Assembly (NCBI GenBank): GCA_964565375.1 | Contig: CAZMEV010000038.1 | Coordinates: 1-26,821, forward strand | Length of the DNA stretch: 26,821 bases | Source of the DNA: SLAN01 sp964565375 | Lineage (GTDB): Bacteria > Spirochaetota > Spirochaetia > DSM-27196 > SKKC01 | Direction of reading: 5' to 3' | Part shown: positions 15,448-23,222 of the stretch, in pieces | How the letters are laid out: every line of letters starts with the position of its first letter | Numbering within the stretch: the first letter of the stretch is position 1 | Notes under the pieces: generated by a model | Told to the model about the DNA's origin: nothing | Databases searched by the model: none | The model's input: only the letters and a program-made list of their open reading frames with translations | Position numbers and translations under genes: made by a program

Positions 15448-17226
15448 GTGAAACGTCTTCCGGTACTGTATACGCCGGCTCTCCTCGGCATTCTGGGAAT
15501 AAACACTCTTCTGGCGCTGTATCGGCTCATGCCCGATATGAGGCTGCTGTGGGTATTCCTTCCATCGCCGGAACTGCTGCTTGTGTTATTACCCGTTTTA
15601 ACAGGGATCGCTGTCGGAAGGGGGCACCAGCGACGTTACCCGTTCATTGGTGCACTGATCGGAGCAGTACTGAGCGCGTACTCACTCGGAGAAGGAGCAA
15701 TCCGGTTTCTCTATTCCCGCCCCTGGGAGCCGGTGGCTGATTATCCGCTGATCCGCGGCGGCGTTCTGCTGTACAGTCCCGGCGACGGCATAATCGTCGA
15801 TATCATTATGGCGGTCCTGCTGTTTTCCACTGCACTTGCCCTGTTCGCCGTGTTTTTTGCAGTGCTTCTGCTCGTGCGTGCTCTCATGAGGAGGGAACTC
15901 GAGCGCAAACCTGCCGCTGCCCGGAACAACATTGTACTGGCGGTGAGCGCTCTTATGGTAATCGCGATTGCCGGAAGCATATCGGCGTCACCGTCCCGGG
16001 CTCTTTCGGTGCGTTTCGTCGACACACTGCGGGGCGACGACTTCACCCTGGCATCGATGGATACCGAAGATCGAGCGCAACCGGGCGATCTGGAAGAGGA
16101 CACGGAAGAACAGGAACGGAGTCCGGACACAGGTCAGCCCGCAGGGGAACAGCCGGAACCCGAGGAAGATCGCGAAGCCGAGTACGATCGTGAAGCCGAA
16201 TACGGCGCCCCGGGATTTCGCGACCGGGATATTTACAAGTTCATTGTGGAAAGCTATGGCATTACCATTTTCGAGAACGAGGAAATCGAAGAGGTTGTCG
16301 TTCCCAAGATAGATGAGATGCAGGAGCGCCTTGAGGCGGCAGGCTTTTCTGCGGTCAGTAATTTCATACGAGCCCCCGTTCTTGGAGGTCAGAGCTGGTT
16401 AGCCGAAGCCACGTTCCTGACCGGCAATGAAATCGATCGACAGGGACGATACGAGCAGCTGATGGACCAGGGGTCCCGAAGCATTCTCAAGGAACTCGAG
16501 GACAAAGCGGATTACTACAGTCTCGCCGTCAAACCGGGTGCGATAAACGGTCACTGGAACACCGAGGCTGACATCTACGGCTTCAGCGAAGTAATGACTG
16601 CATATGAGGGTGATTTCGGCTACGAGGGTCCGTGGTTCAGCTTCGTCCCTATACCCGATCAGTTTGCAATCTGGCAGACCCATAAGCGGATTCAGGAACT
16701 CAGAGCGGAAAACGGAGCAGCTTCAGACCGCCCCCTGTACCTCCATTATCAGCTTGTCAGCAGTCATACACCATTCAGTCGGATTCCCGAGTTCTTCGAG
16801 GATTGGGAGTCTCTTGGCGACGGTTCCCTCTACCATGAGGCCGACAACAAGTATTTCGACAACGATTACCTCAGCGGCGAGGACTACATCGGCGGCTATA
16901 ACGCAAGCATTACCTATGTTCTTGAGGTTATTACGCACTACATGGAGCACCACATTCCCGACGATGACGACAGCCTGTTCATCATCTACGGCGACCACCA
17001 GCCCGGCCCGCAGGTCCGCGGCAACACCGACGCTCGTGCTGTCCCGATTCATATTGTTTCTCGCGATGAGACGTTGCTCGAAGCCTGGAGAGAGCACTAC
17101 GACTATATCAGCGGCATGAGTCCAACCCAGGAAGAGCCGTTCAAGTCCATGGCCGACATGTTCTCGAAAATGACTGATATCGCCTCACAGCCGGCACGTG
17201 ACCAGCACAGCCGGCACGATCAATAA
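15448..17226 (+). CDS. Membrane sulfatase / LTA-synthase-like phosphotransferase
   Basis: A protein of 592 residues with about five N-terminal membrane segments (to residue 180), a very acidic linker (about 204-258) with the short repeat DREAEY twice, and a C-terminal alkaline-phosphatase-fold domain. That domain starts at IYKFIVESYG (Glu268), has APVLGGQSWLAEATFLTG (313-326), a motif shared by sulfatase/LtaS-like enzymes, HYQLVSSHTPF, and the metal-binding IIYGDHQP (Asp516, His517). The family adds phosphoglycerol or phosphoethanolamine to lipids and glycans, or hydrolyses sulfate esters. In a diderm it may modify surface glycans. The start is a GTG at 15448; the closer ATG (15428) is out of frame and short. 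It probably shares a transcript with apbE and ends at the terminator at 17295. Confidence 0.85.
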   Translation: MKRLPVLYTPALLGILGINTLLALYRLMPDMRLLWVFLPSPELLLVLLPVLTGIAVGRGHQRRYPFIGALIGAVLSAYSLGEGAIRFLYSRPWEPVADYPLIRGGVLLYSPGDGIIVDIIMAVLLFSTALALFAVFFAVLLLVRALMRRELERKPAAARNNIVLAVSALMVIAIAGSISASPSRALSVRFVDTLRGDDFTLASMDTEDRAQPGDLEEDTEEQERSPDTGQPAGEQPEPEEDREAEYDREAEYGAPGFRDRDIYKFIVESYGITIFENEEIEEVVVPKIDEMQERLEAAGFSAVSNFIRAPVLGGQSWLAEATFLTGNEIDRQGRYEQLMDQGSRSILKELEDKADYYSLAVKPGAINGHWNTEADIYGFSEVMTAYEGDFGYEGPWFSFVPIPDQFAIWQTHKRIQELRAENGAASDRPLYLHYQLVSSHTPFSRIPEFFEDWESLGDGSLYHEADNKYFDNDYLSGEDYIGGYNASITYVLEVITHYMEHHIPDDDDSLFIIYGDHQPGPQVRGNTDARAVPIHIVSRDETLLEAWREHYDYISGMSPTQEEPFKSMADMFSKMTDIASQPARDQHSRHDQ

Positions 17227-17234
17227 ATTACTGT

Positions 17235-17249
17235 CCACCAGATTGGTGG
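17235..17249. other. 6-bp hairpin directly after the sulfatase gene
   Basis: CCACCA (17235-17240) pairs with TGGTGG (17244-17249) over a 3-base loop, 8 bases past the stop codon. No T-tract follows. It may protect the mRNA 3' end or be part of the termination region ahead of the hairpin at 17295. Confidence 0.3.
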
Positions 17250-17294
17250 TAGCCGTTTGCGAAGCCGCTTGAAATGGCTGCTGTCACGCCATGC

Positions 17295-17314
17295 CCGCGT
17301 AACGCGGAATTTTT
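17295..17314 (+). terminator. Intrinsic terminator of the apbE-sulfatase unit
   Basis: CCGCG (17295-17299) pairs with CGCGG (17303-17307) over a TAA loop, followed by AATTTTT (17308-17314). The stem is short but all G/C and the T-run follows at once. It lies between the sulfatase stop and the LuxR promoter candidate. Confidence 0.5.
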
Positions 17315-17344
17315 CGCAGATAAATGGAAATATCGCTTTTGTGC

Positions 17345-17373
17345 TTGCGCGCTATTCACGATAGGTCTATATT
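17345..17373 (+). promoter_or_regulatory. Promoter of the LuxR-type regulator gene
   Basis: TTGCGC (17345-17350) and TATATT (17368-17373) are exactly 17 bases apart. A leader of about 25 bases follows with AAGG (17394-17397) before the ATG at 17405. This is the most classical promoter in the window, unlike the leaderless-type arrangement at other genes. Confidence 0.5.
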
Positions 17374-17404
17374 CTTCGGGATAATAACAAGGCAAGGTAT
17401 TTCT

Positions 17405-18100
17405 ATGGAAAAGCCCCGTGATGAACTCTTTTTCCTTGTACCAGCCGCCGGTAGCTCGAATGTTGCCGGGATCGCCAGGCGCCTCCGATCTACTCTCCAG
17501 TCCAGCGTATACACAAGACACCCACGAAGCGTCGCTTCCGACTTTCAGCACCGCAATGAGGGCGGCCTGTATTTCCTTCTTCTCAACGGGAGTGGCATAA
17601 CCCCGTTCGCAAGTTCGGAAATCCGCAACTGCATTTCCGCGATTACGACATCCAGCTCGCGATTCGTACTGTTGTGTCCTTTCGCTATCTTCCGGGGCCT
17701 TACCCCTTTCCCGACCGACGCCTGGTCAGGTCGCCTCGATCCTTCCGAGATCGAAAACGACCTTGGCACTGCACTTCCGTGGGTGCGGAATGGACGTTTA
17801 TGGTGCTCGAGCACCGACCTGAAGATCGTCATCGAGACATCCGTCGGGTGCAACGACGAAGTAATGGAATCCGCGGTAAAAATCCCGGCGCAACACATGG
17901 ATATGGAGCTTCTCACCGCCAGGCAACGAGAGGTCGCGGCCCTCGTATCGCGAGGAGCGCGCAACGAAATAATTGCCCGCACTCTCTCAATAAGCGTCGC
18001 CACGGTCAAAACCCATGTTTCGAGAATACTGTCCACACTCGGCCTTAAAAGCAGGACGGAGCTGGCAGCCCATTTCAGGCAGAATGATCTGTTCTTCTAG
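17405..18100 (+). CDS. LuxR-type transcription regulator
   Basis: A protein of 231 residues. The C-terminal part (about 167-225) is a LuxR/GerE helix-turn-helix: LLTARQREVAALVSRGARNEIIARTLSIS, then VATVKTHVSRILSTLGLKSRTEL. The N-terminal 160 residues have no clear receiver phosphorylation site, PAS or autoinducer-binding domain; they look like a diverged receiver-like or CsgD-like fold (FLLLNGSGITPF, FVLLCPFAIF). The frame opens earlier (ATG 17331 region), but a promoter runs through that part, so I choose the ATG at 17405 with AAGG upstream. It stands alone between the sulfatase unit and the converging ALDH gene. Targets are unknown. Confidence 0.82.
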   Translation: MEKPRDELFFLVPAAGSSNVAGIARRLRSTLQSSVYTRHPRSVASDFQHRNEGGLYFLLLNGSGITPFASSEIRNCISAITTSSSRFVLLCPFAIFRGLTPFPTDAWSGRLDPSEIENDLGTALPWVRNGRLWCSSTDLKIVIETSVGCNDEVMESAVKIPAQHMDMELLTARQREVAALVSRGARNEIIARTLSISVATVKTHVSRILSTLGLKSRTELAAHFRQNDLFF

Positions 18101-18146
18101 CCCGGCCCTGGCATTCAGTCACAACTCGCCCGAGCATACCGGTCCC

Positions 18147-19568
18147 CTATCCAACGAGCCGCTTAAGAAGCTTGAGCTTTCCCGCGTACGGAGGATAGCG
18201 CATTCGGAGATCAGGGCGGCTTCGATGATTCACAATGGACTTCAAATTACTGAATGTCTCGAAGCTCGCTCTGCCCCGGTAGCGTCCCATACCACTTGCA
18301 CCAACCCCGCCAAACGGCAAGTAGGAGTTTGCAACATGCACAATTGTATCGTTAATGCATCCGCCTCCGAACGCAAGGCGGGAGGTAATATCCCTTGCCT
18401 CCCTCCGGTCTTCGGTAAACACGTACAGCGCAAGCGGACGTTCGCGTGAGTTCAGCGGTTCGAAGATCTCATTGGTGTCTGTATATCGCAGGACCGGGAG
18501 GATTGGGCCGAAAATCTCGTCCTCCATGACCGTATCACTCCACGTTACATCGCGCATGACAGTCGGCGCGATATAGCGCTCGCGGCGACGAATCTCTCCG
18601 CCGATAACCACCTTATCTGTATTGATCATGGCAGCGATTCGGTCGACATGACGTTCGGCTATGATTCTCCCGTAATCGGGACTTTCCGCCGGGTTATTGC
18701 CATAGAACTCGGTAAGTGCACGGCCGAGCGCCTTTACGAACCGTTCGTACACGTTGGCCTGCACAAGACAGAAATCCGGGGCAACGCACGTCTGGCCCGC
18801 GTTAAGGTATTTACCCCAGGCGATCCGCCGCGCAGCAGTCTCAACATCCGCCCGAGCAGTAACAATGCAGGGACTTTTTCCGCCCAGCTCAAGGGTAACC
18901 GGAATAAGACGTTCAGCGGCGTTTCTCAGGACAATTCTGCCTACGGCGGTATTACCCGTATAGAAGATGTAATCAAACGGTTGTTCAAGAAGCGCTCCGG
19001 CAACATCCTTGTCACCTTCGATAACCTGAAATAATCCCGGTTCAAACGTGTCCCGAACCATTCTCTCTATTAAAGCCGATGTGTTCGATGAGACCTCGGA
19101 CGGCTTGAGAACAACGGTGTTACCGGCTGCGAGTGCGCCGATGACCGGCGCCAAAGCAAGCTGAAAAGGATAGTTCCAGGGAGCGATAACAAGTGTTACC
19201 CCGTAGGGCTCGGGGGTGACGTAGCTCGTGGAGAACGCCAGTGCAAGCGGCGTACGCCGCCGCCTCGGCTTGGCCCAGCGCCGCAGTTTTCGGCGTATGA
19301 GCGAAAGCTCCTGATACACAACTCCGATTTCGCTTGTATACGCCTCGGCAGGAGGCTTACCCAGATCGGCCGCCACCGCTTCAAGAATCTGATCCTGGTG
19401 GCGATCGATCATCGTTCGGAGTCGGTCGAGCGTCTCGATACGATTGTCGACCTCACGCGTGAGACCGGTCTGAAAATATCGCTTCTGATCGGCAACCGCA
19501 GAACGCACCGAATCCGTCACAGAAGCCGTCCCATCTTTCTCGAACCGCAACTCGATACCCATCTTCAA
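18147..19568 (-). CDS. Aldehyde dehydrogenase, ALDH3-like
   Basis: A protein of 473 residues. Motifs in order: APWNYPF (129-135), LKPSEVS, the catalytic Glu227 in LELGGKSP, the nucleophile Cys261 in NAGQTCVAPDF, EIFGPILPV and LPFGGVGASGMGRY. The length and the motifs PWNYPF and GQTCVAPD are those of class-3 enzymes, which oxidise fatty or aromatic aldehydes with NAD(P)+. A hydrophobic C-terminal anchor is absent. The start is a TTG at 19568 whose bases overlap the MsrB stop by 4 nt (TTGA), with AAGGG upstream; the ATG at 19562 is the alternative. With msrB it forms a two-gene unit that fits oxidative-damage repair. Confidence 0.92.
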   Translation of the reverse strand: MKMGIELRFEKDGTASVTDSVRSAVADQKRYFQTGLTREVDNRIETLDRLRTMIDRHQDQILEAVAADLGKPPAEAYTSEIGVVYQELSLIRRKLRRWAKPRRRRTPLALAFSTSYVTPEPYGVTLVIAPWNYPFQLALAPVIGALAAGNTVVLKPSEVSSNTSALIERMVRDTFEPGLFQVIEGDKDVAGALLEQPFDYIFYTGNTAVGRIVLRNAAERLIPVTLELGGKSPCIVTARADVETAARRIAWGKYLNAGQTCVAPDFCLVQANVYERFVKALGRALTEFYGNNPAESPDYGRIIAERHVDRIAAMINTDKVVIGGEIRRRERYIAPTVMRDVTWSDTVMEDEIFGPILPVLRYTDTNEIFEPLNSRERPLALYVFTEDRREARDITSRLAFGGGCINDTIVHVANSYLPFGGVGASGMGRYRGRASFETFSNLKSIVNHRSRPDLRMRYPPYAGKLKLLKRLVG

Positions 19569-19996
19569 CCGTTACCCTTCTCGAGTTTAAGGGCAGCAGA
19601 GTTCATACAATAGCGCAATCCCGTCGGCTGCGGGCCATCGGGGAAAACATGTCCGAGGTGACCACCGCACTTGCTGCAGAGCACCTCTGTTCGAGTCATG
19701 AAAAGGCTCTTATCCTCCCGGTGCTCAATGGCCGACTCGTCGAGCGGAGCATAGAAGCTCGGCCAGCCCGTACCGGAATCGTACTTTGTTTCCGAGGAGA
19801 AGAGCGGATTTCCACAACCCGCACACCGATACGTACCGGCCTCCTTTGTCGCATGATACGCACCGGTAAATGGCCGCTCAGTGCCACCCTTTCGCAATAC
19901 CCGGTATTGCTCGTTCGAAAGCAGTTCCTTCCATTCAGCATCCGTGCGTGAAACCTCGTATTCTCGTGCCTTCATGTCCCCAATATATCGTCCCAT
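19565..19996 (-). CDS. msrB: Peptide-methionine (R)-S-oxide reductase MsrB
   Basis: A protein of 143 residues, the normal MsrB length. It has the two zinc-binding CxxC pairs (CAGC and CSKC), GTGWPSFY, CSKCGGHLGHVFPDG, and the catalytic Cys130 in GLRYCMNSAAL. It reduces methionine-R-sulfoxide in proteins. The open frame reaches 20074. Candidate starts are a GTG at 20005 with AAGGA upstream, the ATG at 19996, and the ATG at 19975 closest to known homologues; I use 19996 as a compromise. No signal peptide, so it is cytoplasmic. It is the first gene of the msrB-ALDH unit and is divergent from the coiled-coil gene. Confidence 0.93.
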   Translation of the reverse strand: MGRYIGDMKAREYEVSRTDAEWKELLSNEQYRVLRKGGTERPFTGAYHATKEAGTYRCAGCGNPLFSSETKYDSGTGWPSFYAPLDESAIEHREDKSLFMTRTEVLCSKCGGHLGHVFPDGPQPTGLRYCMNSAALKLEKGNG

Positions 19997-20058
19997 GGCG
20001 CTCACGGCTATCCTTGAATTCCTGCGCAAACAAGTCCGGCGCCCGGTCTGACGCCAGC

Positions 20059-20087
20059 TTGACAGTCGCTTCATGCAAGCCTACCGT
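20059..20087 (+). promoter_or_regulatory. Promoter of the coiled-coil gene, leaderless type
   Basis: A perfect TTGACA (20059-20064) and TACCGT (20082-20087) are 17 bases apart. The -10 ends 8 bases before the ATG at 20096, so the transcript should begin next to the start codon. There is no Shine-Dalgarno sequence. The same TACCGT box occurs before the outer-membrane protein gene. Confidence 0.45.
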
Positions 20088-20095
20088 TAGACATT

Positions 20096-21307
20096 ATGGC
20101 CGACTACGAACAACTGCTTTCCGAAGCCCGTGACCGTATTGCAAACAATGAAACTGCTGTTTCACAGAGATTTCAGAGCATCGGGACCCGCCTGTACGAG
20201 GACCCGCCACAGTCTCTGCCCGAGGACTGCCGGAACACGATCGAGTCTATCCGGGAGATCGACGAGACAATACGTGAATATGACGCACTCGTACAGCGGA
20301 TTCAGCAGATCGACCAGCGCCGTCATGAGATCCGTGAAGAGCGGGAGGCGAACGAGGAAGAGATTCGCAGTCTCATCAAGGATAGTTCGGCCTACTATGA
20401 GAGCATTGGCGAAGCTGCATATGAACATTTCAGAAGGAACCGGGAAAGCTTCAGCGGCTATGAACACATTTTTGAGTCCCTCTCGACAGTACACGAAGAG
20501 CTTTCGCGTATAGCCTCCGAAATCAATACAGCGGAGCAGGAACTCGCGAGCAAGAGTTTCTTCGACAAAGTTGTTGTTCGAGGCCGGCTTGCACTCCTTC
20601 GGACACGGCAGGCAAACAAAGAAGGGAGCATTCCCAAACACTACTACCGGATAGGTGAGCGCATCGTGGAAACCGACTTCGCCGAACAAGCCGATTCCAG
20701 CGATCTCAATCAGGCTCTGGAGCCGTATAGACTGAATCAACGACGGATCGAAGAGCTTCGCGGCCAGCAGGCTGCTCTCGACGATGAAGAGCAGAGGCTG
20801 CATACAGAGCTCGAGGAAGCAGGTGTTACCAGACGATCGGCGAAGAGGGTCCGTGAAATTGAATCACTGCGTTCGGAAAACGAACGGCGGCGCAACGAGC
20901 TGCTTGAAGAGCTTGGCAGAAGCGCGTTCGACTCCAGTGAAGTCCTTGCACCAGACGACGCTGACCGTACCGCCGTGCGTGAACTACGGGAGGCAATTGC
21001 CTTCGAAAACCAGCGGATTGAACGCCTGCAGGCAGCTCTCGAAGCTCAACGGCTTGAGCAGAAAATCGAAAGGCTGAACCAGGACATCGAACAGAAAAAC
21101 CGGACGATATCCGAGCTCAAGAAAGAAGTCACCTCACTGAAGAAACAGCAGAAGGAGCTCACCTCACAGCGTGACGCTGCGCTCGAGCGCCGAGGCGACG
21201 TTGAGGACCTCGAGGCGGTGCAGAACAAAAGCGCGCAAAGTCAATCCGGGGCTGCAGACAGCGGCCAGGCCGGCTCCGAATCCGGGAAAACAGAGACCAA
21301 CGAGTAG
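20096..21307 (+). CDS. Coiled-coil protein of unknown function
   Basis: A protein of 403 residues, highly charged, with no signal peptide or membrane segment. Long heptad-like stretches occur at about 50-110, 215-275 and 295-375 (for example IERLNQDIEQKNRTISELKKEV). A short less helical part at 150-200 contains SFFDKVVVRGRLALLRTR and HYYRIGERIVE. The C-terminus is a Ser/Gly/Gln-rich tail. Predicted cytoplasmic structural or adaptor protein. I recognise no family. It converges on the PP2C phosphatase gene and is divergent from msrB. Confidence 0.85.
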   Translation: MADYEQLLSEARDRIANNETAVSQRFQSIGTRLYEDPPQSLPEDCRNTIESIREIDETIREYDALVQRIQQIDQRRHEIREEREANEEEIRSLIKDSSAYYESIGEAAYEHFRRNRESFSGYEHIFESLSTVHEELSRIASEINTAEQELASKSFFDKVVVRGRLALLRTRQANKEGSIPKHYYRIGERIVETDFAEQADSSDLNQALEPYRLNQRRIEELRGQQAALDDEEQRLHTELEEAGVTRRSAKRVREIESLRSENERRRNELLEELGRSAFDSSEVLAPDDADRTAVRELREAIAFENQRIERLQAALEAQRLEQKIERLNQDIEQKNRTISELKKEVTSLKKQQKELTSQRDAALERRGDVEDLEAVQNKSAQSQSGAADSGQAGSESGKTETNE

Positions 21308-21361
21308 GCCGGCACAAGGTAACAGCCGACTCCGGAAACGCAGACAGGAACGAGGAAGCCC

Positions 21362-21410
21362 GGTAGCGGATGGCTGGTCGCGGATGCCCGGTCGCGGATG
21401 CCTGGTCCGG
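21362..21410. repeat. 14-bp tandem repeat, about 3.5 units
   Basis: Units GGTAGCGGATGGCT (21362-21375), GGTCGCGGATGCCC (21376-21389) and GGTCGCGGATGCCT (21390-21403), then a partial copy. The array fills half of the 109-base gap between the converging coiled-coil and phosphatase genes. It is non-coding and likely variable by slippage. Confidence 0.75.
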
Positions 21411-21416
21411 GTCGTA

Positions 21417-22988
21417 TCAAGGCACCGCCGCCGTCCCGTCATAGCGCACGGCGATAACGACCGATGCTCGCCCCTCCGAGCCGGCACAGTAACACACACT
21501 CATATTCGATGAGTGTTCGGGCGAAACAAGATTTGCTTCGATATCGGCATCAAAGCGGTCGTCATCGAGATCGACGACCTGTCCTTTGTATCCGAGTTCC
21601 ACTGCCAACCAGTCCGAATAACAACTGAGCTCGACATACACGCTTCTCGCCTCCGAGGACAGGCTGAACTCCCGCACCCGTCTCAGCACCGTATCCACCG
21701 CAGCTCGAAGCTCAGTCCGCAGCTCTCGGCTGAGCACTGATTCATCGAGATGATCCAGTCCGAAGCTGAGAAAATCCGCAAGCTCACCGTTGGTCTGCTG
21801 CTCTTCGGTAACCCGGGTTATTCGTCGCTTTACCGACTGAACGGCCTTGCTTTCACCGACCTTGACCGCAATCGTGGTAAGATCGTCATCGAGTGCGTTC
21901 CAGCCGGTAAACTCGCGAAGCTTACGAGTCATAAGCGCGGTCAGGTCCGGCCCCTCGAGATGCGCATTCGCAATCATGAGTTCGGCCACCCGGCCCACTC
22001 CGAACTGCTCGCCGCGCTCGTTCACCGCCTCCGAGAGCCCATCGGAGAAATACAGAACCAGATCATCCCGTTCGAGAGGAATATCTATTACCGCCGGCAT
22101 CTCATCCCGAAAGAATCCGAGCGGACAATTGCGTCCCTTCAGAAAACGACAGTCCCCGGTAGCCACACGGTAGATGATTGCCGGCGGATTTCCGCAATCG
22201 ACGAACGACAGCCTCGCACGTGTCGAGTCGAACCGTGCATACGCAAGGGTGACGAAGCGGTTAAGACGGTACAAATCGTCGAAAACCCGCGTATGCGCTT
22301 TGCGCACAATCTCTCCCGGACCGGGCGGGCGCCGTTCCCCCGCCCCGAACCGCAGCAGCTCGGCGGTCGACCTGAGAAACCCAAGGCGCGTTCCGGCGGA
22401 TAGAAGCGCAGCACCGACTCCCTTGCCCATGACATCGCCGAGCATCACATCAACAGACCCGTCGAATACCGAAAAATGGGCGAAAAAGTCGCCATCCACC
22501 GCTTCAGACGGAATTGTTGTACCGTGAACATGAACGCCGTGGCGTTTCACCGGAGTCTGATCGCACAGAAGACTGCGTTGTATTCGGGCAGCGAGTAGAA
22601 CCTCGCGATCGCGACGCTCTGCGAGCTCCAGAAGTTGTTCATAGCGATCGCTCGAATCCCAGACAATTCCCGTCGCCCAATTAGCCTCTCCCGGCGCCCG
22701 CGTCGCACGAATAGAAATCTGTCGCCATGACGGTCCCCGGGACAGACGCACGGAATGATCCAATTGCTCGCCACGCCGCGCCCAGTCAACCTTACGGACA
22801 AAATCCCGTCGGTCGGCAGGATGGATGAGGGCCAGCACGGCGGTCGGATGGCGCATGAGCAGTCCCGGGGGCACCCCGAGCAATTCCTCACAGTCGTCTT
22901 CTATGTGTTCGAGGCGCTGGTAGTCGGCATCGCAAAAGAAAAACACGCTGTGAGGAGGCGACGGGGAAGCTTGCGGCACCTCACTCAT
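21417..22988 (-). CDS. PAS-PP2C (SpoIIE/RsbU-type) phosphatase
   Basis: A protein of 523 residues. Residues about 12-115 look like a PAS sensor domain (FFFCDADYQRLEHIEDDCEELLG, then ALIHPADRRDF). Residues about 150-365 are a PP2C-type Ser/Thr phosphatase: metal Asp167 in AVDGDFF, Asp185 in GDVMGKGVGAAL, LVLYFSDGLSEAVNE, and DDDLTTIAV. Such enzymes dephosphorylate anti-sigma antagonists. The last 130 residues resemble a degenerate histidine-kinase-like ATPase of the RsbW kind: LRTELRAAVDTVLRRV lacks the usual N-box Glu and Asn. No anti-sigma or sigma gene is nearby. Start is the ATG at 22988 with GGAG about 10 bases upstream. Confidence 0.88.
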   Translation of the reverse strand: MSEVPQASPSPPHSVFFFCDADYQRLEHIEDDCEELLGVPPGLLMRHPTAVLALIHPADRRDFVRKVDWARRGEQLDHSVRLSRGPSWRQISIRATRAPGEANWATGIVWDSSDRYEQLLELAERRDREVLLAARIQRSLLCDQTPVKRHGVHVHGTTIPSEAVDGDFFAHFSVFDGSVDVMLGDVMGKGVGAALLSAGTRLGFLRSTAELLRFGAGERRPPGPGEIVRKAHTRVFDDLYRLNRFVTLAYARFDSTRARLSFVDCGNPPAIIYRVATGDCRFLKGRNCPLGFFRDEMPAVIDIPLERDDLVLYFSDGLSEAVNERGEQFGVGRVAELMIANAHLEGPDLTALMTRKLREFTGWNALDDDLTTIAVKVGESKAVQSVKRRITRVTEEQQTNGELADFLSFGLDHLDESVLSRELRTELRAAVDTVLRRVREFSLSSEARSVYVELSCYSDWLAVELGYKGQVVDLDDDRFDADIEANLVSPEHSSNMSVCYCAGSEGRASVVIAVRYDGTAAVP

Positions 22989-23222
22989 TCGCGCGGTACT
23001 CCACTGATTGTCATAGGTTCGTGGTTCCGAGAATAGCGGCTCGGTGCCGGTTACGCAACTCCCGGAATATCACTCCCTGCCACTGTCCGCCTCCCGGCCC
23101 GGCCGTCCCGGCACTGGCATGCTGAAGACAAACCTGCCGTCCCTTCACTCGCTTGCTCAAGGCGCCCCGAAACGGATAGCGTACACGGTGCGAGCGGCGG
23201 CTTTGACCGACCGACCGATATT

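Noticed and set aside
23203..23222. TTGACC box with (GACC)3 before rarA as a promoter
   Set aside because: It lies only 20 bases before the ATG, so transcription would start inside the gene. I see no better promoter in this 234-base gap, which otherwise holds nothing I recognise.
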